Source: Chytridium lagenaria
Taxonomy: Eukaryota; Chytridiomycota; Chytridiomycetes; Chytridiales; Chytridiaceae
Direction: 5' to 3'
Assembly (NCBI GenBank): GCA_025449115.1
Contig: JAHLKC010000019.1
Coordinates: forward strand, 62,001-126,000
DNA: 64,000 nucleotides
How positions within the stretch are numbered: the stretch's first letter is position 1; the number at the start of each line of letters is the position of its first letter. The notes under the pieces were generated by a model that saw only the letters and a program-made list of their open reading frames with translations, searched no databases and was not told the DNA's origin. Shown in pieces: positions 12,023 through 23,105 of this stretch. The translations under genes and the position numbers were made by a program.

Positions 12023-12141
12023 TGTTGGTGAGGAGAAAATTGGGGAATCGATATGACGTCGAGTCATTTGAATAAATATGGCTTAAGTGTTGGTGAGGAG
12101 AAATCGTGACGCCGAGATATTTGAATAAATATGGTTTAAGT
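12023..12141. repeat. Tandem duplication of a 53-66 bp unit
   Basis: Two adjacent copies, 12023-12088 and 12089-12141, both begin gttggtgaggagaaa and end with an almost identical block (atttgaataaatatgg, then c or t, then ttaagt). The first copy has about 13 extra bases in the middle. The repeat lies just after the NDUFA2 stop and may fall within its 3' UTR or that of the convergent SH3 gene. Confidence 0.75.
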
Positions 12142-12705
12142 CGATCTAATTTGGTCTCAGTCGGATTCACTTCCATTGATGTGGGGCAACATCATATACA
12201 ATCACTTTTTAAGGTTGATGGAGTATACAAGAGTAGCAAAAGGTAAAAAATATGGAGTTGATCTGTATAATGTCTAGCAACGGGATAGTGAAAGAATACA
12301 CAGGGTTCCTGAATACTTTTTAAAATGGCCAATGTGGGTCGGACTAAGATCTATATTTGACTATAATGGTTAAAAAAAAAGGTGAATGAAAAAAGTGCGG
12401 GACGATAAGGTAGAGTGCGTGGCGAAACCGAGAAAGAGATTAAGAGAAAGAACTTGTGGGTTATGTCAACATCTCAAACGAGATAGAGATGTCTTGCTGA
12501 AAAGCAAAGGTAAACTGAATAAAAGGTAAAAAAGACGTGGTCATAAAAGTGTAATCGTGTTTTGATCGCGAACGGTATCAAGGTGTGGGATTGCGGGGAA
12601 TGACGATAGCTTTGTGAATACAAGAAAGGAGTTTGTTGGGGGAAGGGGGTTTTATAAAAACATCACAGAGAACACCATTCTAAAAAGATATCACAAACGA
12701 ACAGC
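12142..12705. other. Convergent intergenic region
   Basis: Between the tandem repeat and the end of the SH3 gene no coding sequence was recognised. The DNA is A-rich (many aaag and aaaa runs). It should hold the 3' ends of two convergent transcripts. Confidence 0.4.
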
Positions 12706-14374
12706 TCAAAGCCCGCCACCATTGCCTCCAGGTCGATTCGCGTTCGCTGTGGAGTAAAGGCTGCTTCGTCTATTTAAGATAGACAGCCGTGCGTCTTTGG
12801 AACCGCCTGGGATGCTGTTATCGAGGGGTGCTACGCAGGCGAGAGGGAATGCGCCACGGTTCTCACCAAGGATACCATGGCCCCATCCATCATCGAACAA
12901 AGCAGTAACAGTTACTAAAAAATAAGTAGTTTAGAATTTAGGCACATGGGCTAGCAAAAGGGGAGACGGTCTACTCACGGATATCGCCAGGCTCCAAACT
13001 CAATTCGTCAGGCATGGCTGCAGTGTAATCATATATGACTTGCATTTTAAACATCCCATTATTGGATGCTGACCCATTGACAGAGTAAAGGGCGGATGAG
13101 GTGTATGCGGACCTGTTTCCCATTTCTGAAGGTGCTTGCGACATTCTAGGGTCGTTGAGTACAGGCGATGGTTGAAGCGATGACCTTCGGTTTTCCACAC
13201 CTCTCTCATTGAAGCTCTGGTCGTTAAGGAGACCCGAGAACAACGATCCTTGTGGCTGTTCCGAAGGGAAGTATGGAGCGTTGTTTGTCTGGGTGCTCGG
13301 TGGCAAGCTTCTGTCAATGTACGATTGCGACTTTCCAGTGTTTTCAGCAGACGCTGTAGCATTGTAAGGGATGTAACTGGGTGATCGATTGAGTCTAGAT
13401 GAATTGCTGCTCTGAGTGTCACTTCTATCTCTTTTCCGTGAAAAGAGTCCCTTCTTTTTCGGTGGAGGGTCTAACGCTGCTGAGGCAGATTGGTATCCTC
13501 TAGCATTGGCAGCGTTCCTCTTCCGATGTCTGGAAAAGATAAAGACGGCAATACTTCCAAGAATCAGGGCTGCAGTGATGGCTGCAACGACGGCACCGAT
13601 AATAATGCTGCGGTTGTTGCTGCTTTGACCCGAGCCGGAATTTACTGAAGCGGCTGTTGTTGAGGCACCGGGCCCAGCTGTTGCGGGAAGGTTGACGCCG
13701 GTGGGGCCGGCAGTGAGAACAGTACCGTTAGCGATAACAGCGCCAGGAGCGAAAGGGATGACGGCGATACCGGCAGCATTTGCAGCTGTGGCGGCGTCGC
13801 CTTGAAGCGCCAAGCAACATTGATCGTTTATGGCAGCGCCTGCGCCGCCGGATCTGCAATAATTGGCTGCATCGGAGGAGATGGGAAAGCCGCATGATCC
13901 TGATTCAAGACGGACGGCGGGGATGCAGTTTATGGTCGGTAGCCTGCGACAAAAACGAGTGTATGCTTCGAGGGTTTGAGAGCGTCTTTGTTCAGGGTCC
14001 TGCGAGGAGCAAAAGGCGGTGTTGTTGAAGATTGCGGAGAGCGACGTTCTTGCAATGTCACATGAATCCTGACAGATGTTTCTGACAACGTTGGTAGGTT
14101 GGCATGCCGTGGCAGATTGGGTTGAAAAGAAGGCAATGAGACCTTGGAAGTAGGTCATGTGGAAACGTTGTCCAGTGCCATTCCAGTTTGGACAATCAAA
14201 AAAGTCTTTAAAGGAGTTTTGGTAGGCGGTGTTGGAGTCGAGGTTTTGGGTGAGGTAGGTGTCAAGGGATGTGGTGTCGTTAAAAGTGTTTGGACTTGAC
14301 AGGATGGCAGCCCCGTTGAAGTCAGGCATCTGTGTTGACCCTGTCAAGGTGAAGCATTGCGCCGCGCTGGCCAT
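12706..14374 (-). CDS. Single-pass membrane protein with extracellular Cys-rich domain and cytoplasmic SH3
   Basis: Two exons (12979-14374 and 12706-12914, intron of 64 bases) encode about 535 residues. The first 240 form a cysteine-rich domain (FFDCPNWNGTG, NICQDSC, FCRRL, NDQCCLAL). A Thr/Ser/Gly linker follows, then one transmembrane helix (IIIGAVVAAITAALILGSIA), a basic stop-transfer (SRHRKR) and a Ser-rich cytoplasmic tail. The C-terminus is an SH3 domain, MQVIYDYTAAMPDELSLEPG then VTALFDDGWGHG and GAFPLACVAPL, with the ALYDY-like, WG and PxxxV landmarks. The frame starts MASAAQC without a signal peptide, so an upstream exon with one may have been missed. The role is probably membrane-to-cytoskeleton or polarity signalling by analogy with other fungal membrane SH3 proteins. 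The ligand is unknown. Confidence 0.75.
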
Positions 14375-15000
14375 AATCTCCCTTGTATCCTATGTAATGT
14401 CGTCCTTTGATGATATATGAAATGTATTGACTGTAAAGGAATGAAAAGGAGTTCTCTCCCTGGATCGATCGATGCTGATGGATGCGATGGTTGAATGATC
14501 CTGCAAGATGGAAGACGGAATGTATGAGGATGAGGACAAGAGAAAATGCAGAATCTGTTTTAGGTTACAGACGTCGTACTGATGCGGCCGACCCACAGGG
14601 TGACACCGTGATACTGTGACAAAGCGGCAGGTGAGCTTAAAAAGCTTAAAAAGTTAAAGAGTTGTCTTGACTCTTTCAGCTCAACATGAAATGAAAGCTT
14701 CGAGAGATCAATTTAATTAATTACTTTTTCTGATGTGCTAAGCAAACCAGACAAATAACCAACTATATAGTTACGAGACGTTGCAGATGGGCGATGAACT
14801 AGTAACATGTGCGGCTCCCCAACTCCACTCTTTAGTTAAACAAAAACTTGGAAATGTTAAAGAGATGATAGACAAAGAGGTGATATATCGATTAAAAAGT
14901 AACACTCAGTAAAACAAAACTGATGGAATAATATTGGGGAAAAAAAGATGTCTCAATTCCGAAGGACGGAGGGAACAAGTTGAATATTTTTAGTCCCAAT
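14375..15000. other. Intergenic
   Basis: About 630 bases with no recognisable gene. The part next to 14375 would hold the promoter of the SH3 membrane protein and perhaps a missed 5' exon with a signal peptide. The part near 15000 is the 3' flank of the first alpha-crystallin gene. Confidence 0.4.
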
Positions 15001-15723
15001 TTAAACCCCCGGCTCCCAACCATCCTCAAATCCCTTCATCTCCACATTCACCTTCCTTCCCTCAAACTCCGTCTTGGAAACCTCAATAGTAAGAACACCA
15101 ATTGCGATCACCGCTGATACTTTCGAGAGATCACACGTCCTCGGCAACGCAACTTTTACGTCTAACTTGCGTGGCTTTGCACCTTTCGACGCGCCGCGAA
15201 TGAGAATTTCACGATCGGTGTCAATAACCGTCAATTGAATATCTTCTCGCCTAAATCCGGGGAGATCCACTGTGATAGTAAAAGCCTCTAAGGTCTCATA
15301 GAGAGAGTAGTCGGTGATGAGGATGCTAGTAGAGGGGTTCTTGAATGGGCTTTCGGTTTTGGAGGTTGATATGGTGCTTGTAATGAGGTGCTTGGCTTCT
15401 TCATTATGCTCGATAGTTTTAACCCACTCTGCAGCGATGAGGCTAATGATGGAAGAAGAGTCAGTATGGAATGGAAATAAAAAAAAAAAACGAAAAAAAA
15501 GAAAATTTATATTTACAGTGTCTCGCGAACCGATTTGGCGACTTCCTTCTTGTTTACTTGACCTAGTTAGAAATATCAGAAAATCCAAAACTTTAAAACA
15601 TATCTAAAGACACAATTTGTCCCTACCAGACTTTAAATGGTTACGCTGGTTTTTTGACAAAAACCATTTGGCAACAGCATAAATCAGATAGATTTTTGCG
15701 AGGACTGCAAATATAAAGCACAT
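15001..15723 (-). CDS. Membrane-anchored small heat-shock (alpha-crystallin domain) protein, copy 1
   Basis: Three exons (15627-15723, 15517-15562, 15001-15442). Exon 1 from the ATG at 15723 encodes a hydrophobic helix (FIFAVLAKIYLIYAVAKWFL) followed by lysines, a likely N-terminal membrane anchor. Exon 2 gives VNKKEVAKSVRETL. Exon 3 holds an alpha-crystallin/Hsp20 core: ITVDLPGFRREDIQLTV, REILIRGA, a basic strand and the signature IGVLTIEVSKT near the end. Ordinary Hsp20 proteins are soluble, so the anchor is unusual. The neighbouring gene at 17324-18119 has the same exon plan and order of parts, so the two are tandem paralogues. The likely role is holding misfolded proteins at a membrane, but Hsp20 activity is inferred from the fold only. 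Confidence 0.75.
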
Positions 15724-17323
15724 GTTTTTCGACGTTCGACTTAAAGTACTGCTGAAAAATGTGCACGAATCCTCGTTTTAACCTTCCGTCGTTGCATGCG
15801 ACGTGGCAAGCTTCTGGAGGTTGTCACAAGCTGGACAAATCACCACAAGCCACTTTACAGTCCGCACAGTTCCATGAAAACGAAAATGCGGAGGCCGTCG
15901 GGTGGACTGTTGAGGTCATGGCCAGGGATAATTGTTATTTTTCAGTAACTGCTTGATGAGAAATACCACCCGATAGATATTCTTCAATTCTGACAAAGTC
16001 TATGGTCCAAATTAAGACTTGCATATTAAGTGCTCCTCTTGCTTGCGCCCGTAACGATTCTGTGGAGGCAATATATTCTTGGGAGATCACATGCATTCGG
16101 ACCACTTTGTTCTTTGTCAAAATCCATGACGAAAACTAAGACGCCGTTGTCCTCTGCCAAGTCACTGACAATTAACCGTTGGAATATTATCGCAGCCCTC
16201 TCTAAACAGTAAAATCGCTGACATGAACATCAATAAGACCACTAGCTCTGATACAAAAAAAGGAGTCGAATTTATCATTATTGATTCTAAGTTTTGCGAA
16301 AACGCCGTACCCGTCGACGTCCCCAAAGTTTGGACAAAAAATGGACGTGCGAAATAGGCACGCAAGTCAAGGCTAAATCGCGCGAAAAGGAATGTGCGAG
16401 TCGCTGATCCCCTTTACATAATGCTTCGGGTGCAGTCGCAGACGCTCCTTGACGCGGAGATTGGAGAGACGGCGAAGATGTTCCCAGCCAGTAGGACCGA
16501 TCTCGCATCTTCCCAATCTATTAGCCCCGAGCCCCTGGTGTCGCGTCTGTCCTTACCAAATGTTGTCGTTTAGAATGCTTCCCTCAACAATGACGTTGAA
16601 GCGGCCAAGATCGAACAAAGCCGCTGAAGAAAAAATTCCTCAAAGTTGTAATATTTCATCAATCTCTGCCAACAACCCATACTGTTGATACCGACACCAT
16701 ATCGGCGCCGGGCTCAAAAAATGTCAATCAAGACGACGCTAAACTTTCCTTCGAAGGGAGACCTTGAATGAAATTGAGGTTCGGGAACACTCCAAGCCCT
16801 ATAAAGGGGAGCATTATTTCCTGGTTTCGAGTTTGGAGGAGTGTGAAGGATCATTGGGGTGGTGTAGAGAGTTTCAGAAAAGGCGCGTGTGATTGTATTA
16901 AAGTGCACTGTTCATTGTTATTTATCCTTCCCGGATTAGTTAGAACTCACGTACGTAAATTATAGAGGAAGGCAAATGTAATATAAATATTTAATTTGAA
17001 CCTCCCTCGCCATAGATGATGAGCGGATAGATTTAGTAAATTAATAGCTTTGTTTGGCGAGTCGTAAGTACTCTGAAAACTGTACCATACTTGATCTCAT
17101 TGTGAGACTTTTTATCTCAAAAGATCGAAAATCAGGCTTCCTCTATGGCAGTTTCTCTTACAAACTATTTTAAAGACTCTACTCCCCCCAAAATATAATA
17201 ATAAACATTGAAGTGAATGAGACACATTGGTTTTATTATGTTAAAGAGATCTTGGTTAAAAATGATTGATGTGGATGTGAATATATAGAAGTAATTTGCT
17301 TAAAGTAGATAAAAAAACTATTC
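15724..17323. other. Spacer between the two alpha-crystallin genes
   Basis: About 1.6 kb separate the paralogues. The segment next to 15724 should hold the promoter of copy 1 and contains the 13-mer agttccatgaaaa at 15868-15880, which recurs upstream of copy 2. The middle holds weak plus-strand coding-like patches, listed separately. The rest shows nothing recognisable. Confidence 0.45.
16223..16768 (+). pseudogene. Possible decayed or frame-broken coding segment, unknown
   Basis: The plus strand holds protein-like stretches in changing frames: from the ATG at 16223 a 46-residue frame (TKKGVEFIIIDSKF ... VDVPKVWTKNG), then RVQSQTLLDAEIGETAKMF, and finally DTDTISAPGSKNVNQDD ending in a stop near 16767. 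No family was recognised and no clear splice sites join the pieces. It may be a small gene broken by indels, a relic, or chance. Kept only because the residue composition of the three patches is more protein-like than the flanking DNA. Confidence 0.2.
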
Positions 17324-18119
17324 TCAAAATCCTTTCTCCCACCCATCCTCCGCCGGTGACGCCTTCCCATTAGTCTGCGCCATCTCAATCGCAACCCTCC
17401 TCCCTTCAAAATCCGTCTTTGCAACTTCAATAGTGAGGACTCCAAGCGAAATAGATGCCGACATCTTGCTAAGATCGCATGTCCTAGGCATAGCAACCTT
17501 CACGTCAAGCTTGCGGGGTTTAGGACCAGTGGATGCACCGCGAATAAGGATATCGCGTTCGACGTCGAGGACGGTAAGTTGAACCTCGTCGCGTTTGAAG
17601 CCGGGGACGTCAACGGAGATGACGATGGCCGAGGAAGTTTCGGAGATAGAGTATTCGGTGATGGTGTAGGCCGGGAGATCGTTAGAAGGCGCAGTGAATA
17701 AAGTTTCGGTGGTGCTGGATGTGGAGCCCTTAGCTCTGGTTGCAGTGGCATCTTGTTCTTTGATCCAGTCAGCGGCTTTCAAACTAGATATGGAAATACA
17801 TTAGCTATTTTTTTTTTTTAAAAAAAAAACAAACTAAAAAGGTCATCGATGACTTACATATGCTCTTTGACGAATTTGGAAAAGTCTTTTCCATCCCACT
17901 TGACTATAGTAAATAGCGATGATTAGTAAAAACAAACAATATCAATGAAATGTAAATAATACGTAAAAGGTCCTTACCAACAACTCCACGTGCATCACGA
18001 TCACAACCACGAAGGCGTCCGTCTCTTCCGTGAATCTCAACCCGCTGCTTCTTGTCCTTGGTGAACCATTTAATAGCAATGTAGATGACAGCAATCTTTG
18101 CGATGAATCCGAGAACCAT
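17324..18119 (-). CDS. Membrane-anchored small heat-shock (alpha-crystallin domain) protein, copy 2
   Basis: Three exons (17978-18119, 17858-17903, 17324-17783), all in frame. The ATG at 18119 starts MVLGFIAKIAVIYIAIKWFT, a single hydrophobic helix followed by KDKKQR. Then come a basic linker, the small exon 2 (KWDGKDFSKFVKEH) and LKAADWIKEQD. The Hsp20 core follows: ISVDVPGFKRDEVQLTV, RDILIRGA, KLDVKVAMPRTCDLSK and LGVLTIEVAKTDFEG. It is the paralogue of the copy at 15001-15723, with the same introns. Unlike copy 1 it carries a longer basic segment after the anchor. Placement at ER or mitochondrial outer membrane is a guess from the short N-terminal anchor. Confidence 0.8.
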
Positions 18120-18730
18120 TTTTTCAGAGGTGTTCTTGAAGTTTGGAGAAGAGGTCAAAGAAATATGTGTGTATGATAATTGTAGCTTTGTTGGGAAAAA
18201 GAGGCGCTGCTTTGAATGATGACGAGGAGATATCTCCCCAACCTTTTTATACTCCGTTCGACCGCAGACGTGGTGAGCGTGGAGAGAGTTCCGCAACTCC
18301 ACTAATTGTCAGTTGTCGACCAATGATTTTCGGCCAGGTCCTTGATAAAAGTTCCATGAAAAAGCCGTAACCTATGCTTCATGATGCGGAAATGGGTGCA
18401 CTCATCAAAAGTTGATACTTGCTTAGGTAGCTCGTCATCAGCATCCACAGCGGCATGTGGTTTGTAATCAAAAGAACGAGCCTGTCCGTGGAGAGGCAGA
18501 AGCCTTATTTCTGCACCCAATTTTTAAGCCCTCCCGCACCCAATTCTTAGGATCCTCAGAGCGCAGCATTCCTTAATCACTTGATGATAAACATTAGAAT
18601 AAACAACCGCATTGATAAATAATTCATCCCAAGTTTTGTATCAATGAATGTCGACCCTGTCTAATTAGTAATTACACAGTCCCACACACCCCAACCATGA
18701 TCAGACAATTTGTTTGTTCAGCCAGAAAAA
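18120..18730. promoter_or_regulatory. Divergent intergenic region, alpha-crystallin copy 2 / MAPEG gene
   Basis: The two genes point away from each other across 611 bases. An array resembling a heat-shock element (TTC, GAA, TTg, GAA in 5-base phase) lies at 18133-18150, but only 14 bases from the start codon. The 13-mer agttccatgaaaa at 18350-18362 is also found upstream of the other paralogue. Neither is proven functional. Confidence 0.35.
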
Positions 18731-19477
18731 ATGCCAGCAACTTTCGCACCTCTGACCATTGCTCTTGACCATGAGGCCTTCAAGGCCACCATGATCGCCA
18801 CCGCCATTCTCGTCCTTAAATTCAGTGAGTCCTAAATCTCTTGTTGCATCTCTTGTTGCCTGAAAGTTATATTTGTCGAGCGATTATTAATAACAATCAA
18901 AGTCATCACTGTCAGCATCCAAGGCAGCACCCGATTCGGAGCTGGATCAAGACCCCCAGAGGATGATGTTTTTGATATGTTCACAGAGGAATGGTCAAAA
19001 GGTGCGAAGCAGTCGTTTGGAGTTATGACGGGGAAGACGGAAGATAAGATTCGGAAGGAGAAGTAAGTGGTCATTCGCGTTTCTCTAACCTTTGCGTCCA
19101 TTGAATTTAATACGTCGTTTGCTGATTAGGCTTATTGAGATCCGGTGGTCGAGGATTGTAATGAACGATGTTGAGAACATTCCTATTGGTCTTATTGTGG
19201 CTTGGGCCACCCTTCTCAGCCCTGCTTCTGCATATCTGCAATCTATGATCGTTTACCTGTTTGCAATCTCGAGGTATATCTTCATTATGCAGTTGAAGCT
19301 AGTTGAAAGTGGTTAAGCAGTCTAACATATATATATAGAGTGTGCCACACCATCGTTTACGCCGGAGGCATGCAACCCCACCGTTCCATTACCTACATTG
19401 CTGGATGGGTTGCCATCACGGCTATGATGGCAAATGGTATTGCTGGTGCATACGGATTCAAGGTGTCAATCCTTTAA
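18731..19477 (+). CDS. MAPEG-family membrane protein
   Basis: Four exons (18731-18824, 18903-19062, 19130-19273, 19339-19477) with clean splice junctions give about 178 residues. The MAPEG family (microsomal glutathione transferase / prostaglandin E synthase-1 type) is shown by RWSRIVMNDVENIPIGLIVA, matching the conserved R-x-x-R-x-x-x-N-D-x-E-N glutathione-site motif, and by FAISRVCHTIVYAGGMQPHR before the last helix. Four hydrophobic segments are visible (near residues 13-35, 105-125, 130-150 and 160-178). These enzymes act in ER or outer mitochondrial membranes on lipid peroxides or electrophiles with glutathione. The fungal substrate is unknown. No frame breaks. Confidence 0.82.
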
Positions 19478-19599
19478 GCAACGATTTCTATCGTTGGTAA
19501 AATGCTTGGAAAATGGACTATGTTCCTCTTAGTTTTCTCTTTGGTGTAGATTAAGATCCTTATCTTTATTTGAGCTTAATAACAGTGGCCTTCATCGGT

Positions 19600-22197
19600 T
19601 CAATTTCTTCGTTCATATAACATCCGCTCCCTTTTCTCCACCAATGCCTGCACAACCACACTTTCACCCCTTCCATCCTTCACATGCCGCGCTATCGCAG
19701 TGTCCAATTCTTCCAAGGTTCGTTCTTCAACAAACTCATGATTTGGGATGAAGCGTTTGCCTTTTAAACTTCGGACGCCGTGCAGGGGTGTAAACAGGGT
19801 TGTCAAGCTTTCGCGTGGAGACAATGAGGGGCTGCCGGATTGGAGTGGATCGGTAAATTCTATCTGGTCGGGATCTGGGGTGGTGATAGCTGCGGTCACA
19901 ACGGCCGAGAAACGGATTTTTTGCTTTTCGACCAGTTCCCAGATTCGGTCCTTTGAACTCATCCATGTTGAAGTTCTGGGTGACGTGGTGCGACTTGGAG
20001 GAGATTCTTCATTTGACGAGGCAACCGTATTAATATTCGCCATTGTGCTTTCAACGCCATCAAACACATCGAGGGTCTCAGCAGAATCCAAAGTGGCTGG
20101 CTTTTTCACCTTTTCGAGCGCCTCTGCATGAATGATCCCCTGTTTTTGCACTTCCCTCATCTCCTCACACCAGCTTTCAAAACTCTGCATCCCATCAATT
20201 TCATTTGGAGCCAACGGAACCTTGTACCCATTCACAAACCGATCCATCTCCGTCTCCTCAGCCACGCGTTCCTTGTCAAATTCATGTTTGTAGAGAGAGA
20301 AGAAATGCGAGGATGGCGAACTTGACGATCGTACACTGTCAACGTATCCGTCGAAAAGATTAGGAGCGATTTGCCAGTATGGTGTGGGTGATGGCGGTCT
20401 GGGTGAAATTTGCGGCTCAGCGCCGAAAACATAATTGACAACCGTGGAGAGGTTTGGGTTTTGGGAGACGGGGATATCGGCGCGGAGGTAGAGGGAGAGT
20501 AGGTTGGCGCGGTTGACGGTTTGTGTACGGACAGGTAGTGAAGTGCGGCTGACTGTGTCTGATACTATTCGGCGTGCCGGGAGTGAGCGGCGGCGTGGAC
20601 CGCCTTTATTTGATTTGTTACGAGTTTCTCCGCCGCAGGCAGACATCGCGGGATATTTATGGTGGCCATTTTCCTTTGCAATGGTTTCTTCAGACCACCC
20701 CGTCGCCCATGCTAGCATTCCACTGACACTCGAAAAGGTATTGGAGATATCAGACGAAGAAGTGAGTTTCCGTGACCTTCCTTTTTCGGGAAGCCCAAAA
20801 GTCCTACTCGTCCAAGGCCACCATGACGTGATTTGATCATCCATTTTATGCGGCTCTGGTGGTTTTACGAATCGACGTTCTTCTTTCTGCCTTTGCCTGT
20901 TCTTCTCGACAAGCCAGTCGACTTCAAAAAGGTCGCCTGGGTTACTCGCAGATCTTCTTAAAGGATGTGGGAGGACTGTATGACTTTGGTCAGAAAAGTT
21001 TGGTGGCCTGTTATGTGGAAGATATCCGCATTCTGAGAATCCAGACCAGTTGGCTATATCAGACGTGACTTTTGTTATGAGATCATCTATATCAACGCCA
21101 GGACGAAAGTATTCTTCCGATGATTTTGTTGATTCCTCATCTTGAAGGCGTGCTGTTGATGGTCTGACGGTTGGCGATGGAGTCCCGGACATCTTTCGAG
21201 TTCAATTTGAATGTTGGGGATAGAATTAGCTCTCTTCTTGGGATCGGAATAGGAATCCTGACGTCTTCACTAGATACGTTGCTGTCTTCAAGTGTCACCT
21301 GCGAATCCCCCCTGATGCCGCCTTCAACTTTCTCTTCCGAGTTTTCGACGTCTGGCGTCTCAAAGACCTCTGCGATCTCTGCAGACCCCTCTGACAAGAT
21401 CTTCTCTCTCCGTATCCTTCTTCCTTGAGCTTTAGCTTCAATCCTTGAAGTACTCGCGTCATCAGTATCAACATTCCGTTTTCTCTCAGATGTCAGAGGG
21501 AGCGCGCTTGTACTCGACGACAAGCTTGACGTTGGTGACGACGTAGAGCGTATGTCCGTTCCACCCAACTTAGTCCGTATAGCCTTCCATGCCCCCACCG
21601 CGTCCAAAGAGGCTATTGGCGAGACACGGTCTTCGCTTTCCACTTTTACTTTAAGGAAACCGGCCCCATCATCCCAATTGAGCCTGAAATGCTTGGTTTC
21701 CTTTTTGGATTCGCCGATGTGGCATGTTCAGCGCCTCCCGCTCCAACTGAGAATGTGGATGACAAAAAGGATCCAACACTTGAAACTGATGCAGTCGAAC
21801 TTGGTGTTCTTCCGGATTTTTTGGGAATGCCTCCTGAACTGTCTTCTTTCCCAAATGACATCTTGATCCGGTCTGAAACTCTTTTACTTCCAGAACTGAT
21901 GGCTCTCTTAAGTCCACTTGTCACAACATTGTTGGATGACTTTTTGTATGGAAGCGGGTTAGGGTCGGCTAAGAGTTTCTCGAGGTCTTCGCTGCGTTGG
22001 AGAGTGTTGGTTTTAAGGAGCGTCAAGGAGGTTGATGCTGATAATGTTGCTGGTTCGGAAAATGAGAGGTTTGAGAGCTTTGCGCGTAATGCTAAGCTTT
22101 CTTGTTGTATTCGGAGATTGTAGATTTCACGTCGTTCTGCGTCTGTAAGCTCTCGCCTCTTCAGTGACGATGATGTACTGGAGACGGTTGACTGCAT
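19600..22197 (-). CDS. Ser-rich protein of unknown function
   Basis: Three long minus-strand frames abut (22197-21646, 21643-21137, 21192-19600) and probably form one protein of about 850 residues. The joins at about 21646 and about 21180 are single-base frame changes without good intron signals. The ATG at 22197 gives MQSTVSSTSSSLKRRELTDA. Visible features: a conserved-looking N-terminal helix (DAERREIYNLRIQQES), long Ser/Thr/Pro-rich disordered stretches, and a C-terminal charged region (HEFVEERTLEELDTAIARH, ERRN end). No catalytic motif or membrane segment was seen, and no family was recognised. The composition suggests a regulated scaffold. Confidence 0.55.
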
Positions 22198-23105
22198 GAT
22201 GGGTTGTTTGTTAAACTTGTCACAAGTTGACAATCATCATTTGGTCACGATGTACCTCCATGTAGGGTCATGAAGCACGAACGTAAATGAAACGAATAAA
22301 TAAATTATTGTAGGATTGGCGGTAACGTTAGCATGACGAGGGACAGCAATGACGGCAGCATCACGCGGTAATCTCGTTACACTCTTTAACGGATGCTCCC
22401 CCTTAAAAAAAAAAAAAGGCTAGGAAAAGGGAATCCTTTGCAACTCCATCAAGAAAATACATAGTATCTACAGCCGGGAAAGCCTATTATACCATTTGGA
22501 GTCTACATGGTTTAACCTATATTCATGGCCTACACTTTCTCTTAGTCCTTCCTGTAAGTGATTGAAAAGCGTACCACACTCTTTCGAAAATTCTCCGGAA
22601 ATAATTCCTTCTTTGGTCGTCATCCATCCTGCAACCAGGGAGCAGAACTGCTTCCACTGCAAGCCGCGTTATTGAGCATCCACATTCGTAGGGCTCGATA
22701 AACCTTCTTCTTTCATTCTATCCTCAGACCTATCTATATACACACATCCCAAATCACCCCTCACTGGTATTTCTTGATTCATACTCAACGTTTTTGAGAC
22801 TTTCCTTCCTTCATTTCTTTTGTTCGTTGTTTTTGCCGCAAGGAGATTCCACTCCGTTGCCTGTAGCTGTCGCTTTTTCAGAAGCTCTCCAGCCTTTCTC
22901 CTTTGTTTATGAATGTTTCCATTTCAGTTGTCGTTATTCCAAACCATGCACTCACCCCATCCTCACTTCCCTTCTCTCAGCATATCCACCATCTTCTCTC
23001 TTGCCGCTCCTCCCCATCCACCACTATCCCGGCCCCTTTCAAAGAGCTTGGACCCTTTTTCCCTTTCAGCTCTGAGCCGTTCACTGAAATCAAGCTTTCA
23101 AAAAC
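22198..23105. other. Divergent promoter region and pyrimidine-rich leader
   Basis: The right part (about 22680-23105) is strongly C/T-rich on the plus strand and runs into the start of the KH-domain gene, as in the leaders of highly expressed fungal genes. The left part contains a 13-base A run near 22407 and shows no coding sequence. The minus-strand Ser-rich gene starts at the left edge. Confidence 0.45.

Noticed and set aside
13000..13422. A 140-codon minus-strand frame inside the SH3 gene
   Set aside because: It lies in another frame of a well-supported exon and lacks any protein-family likeness.
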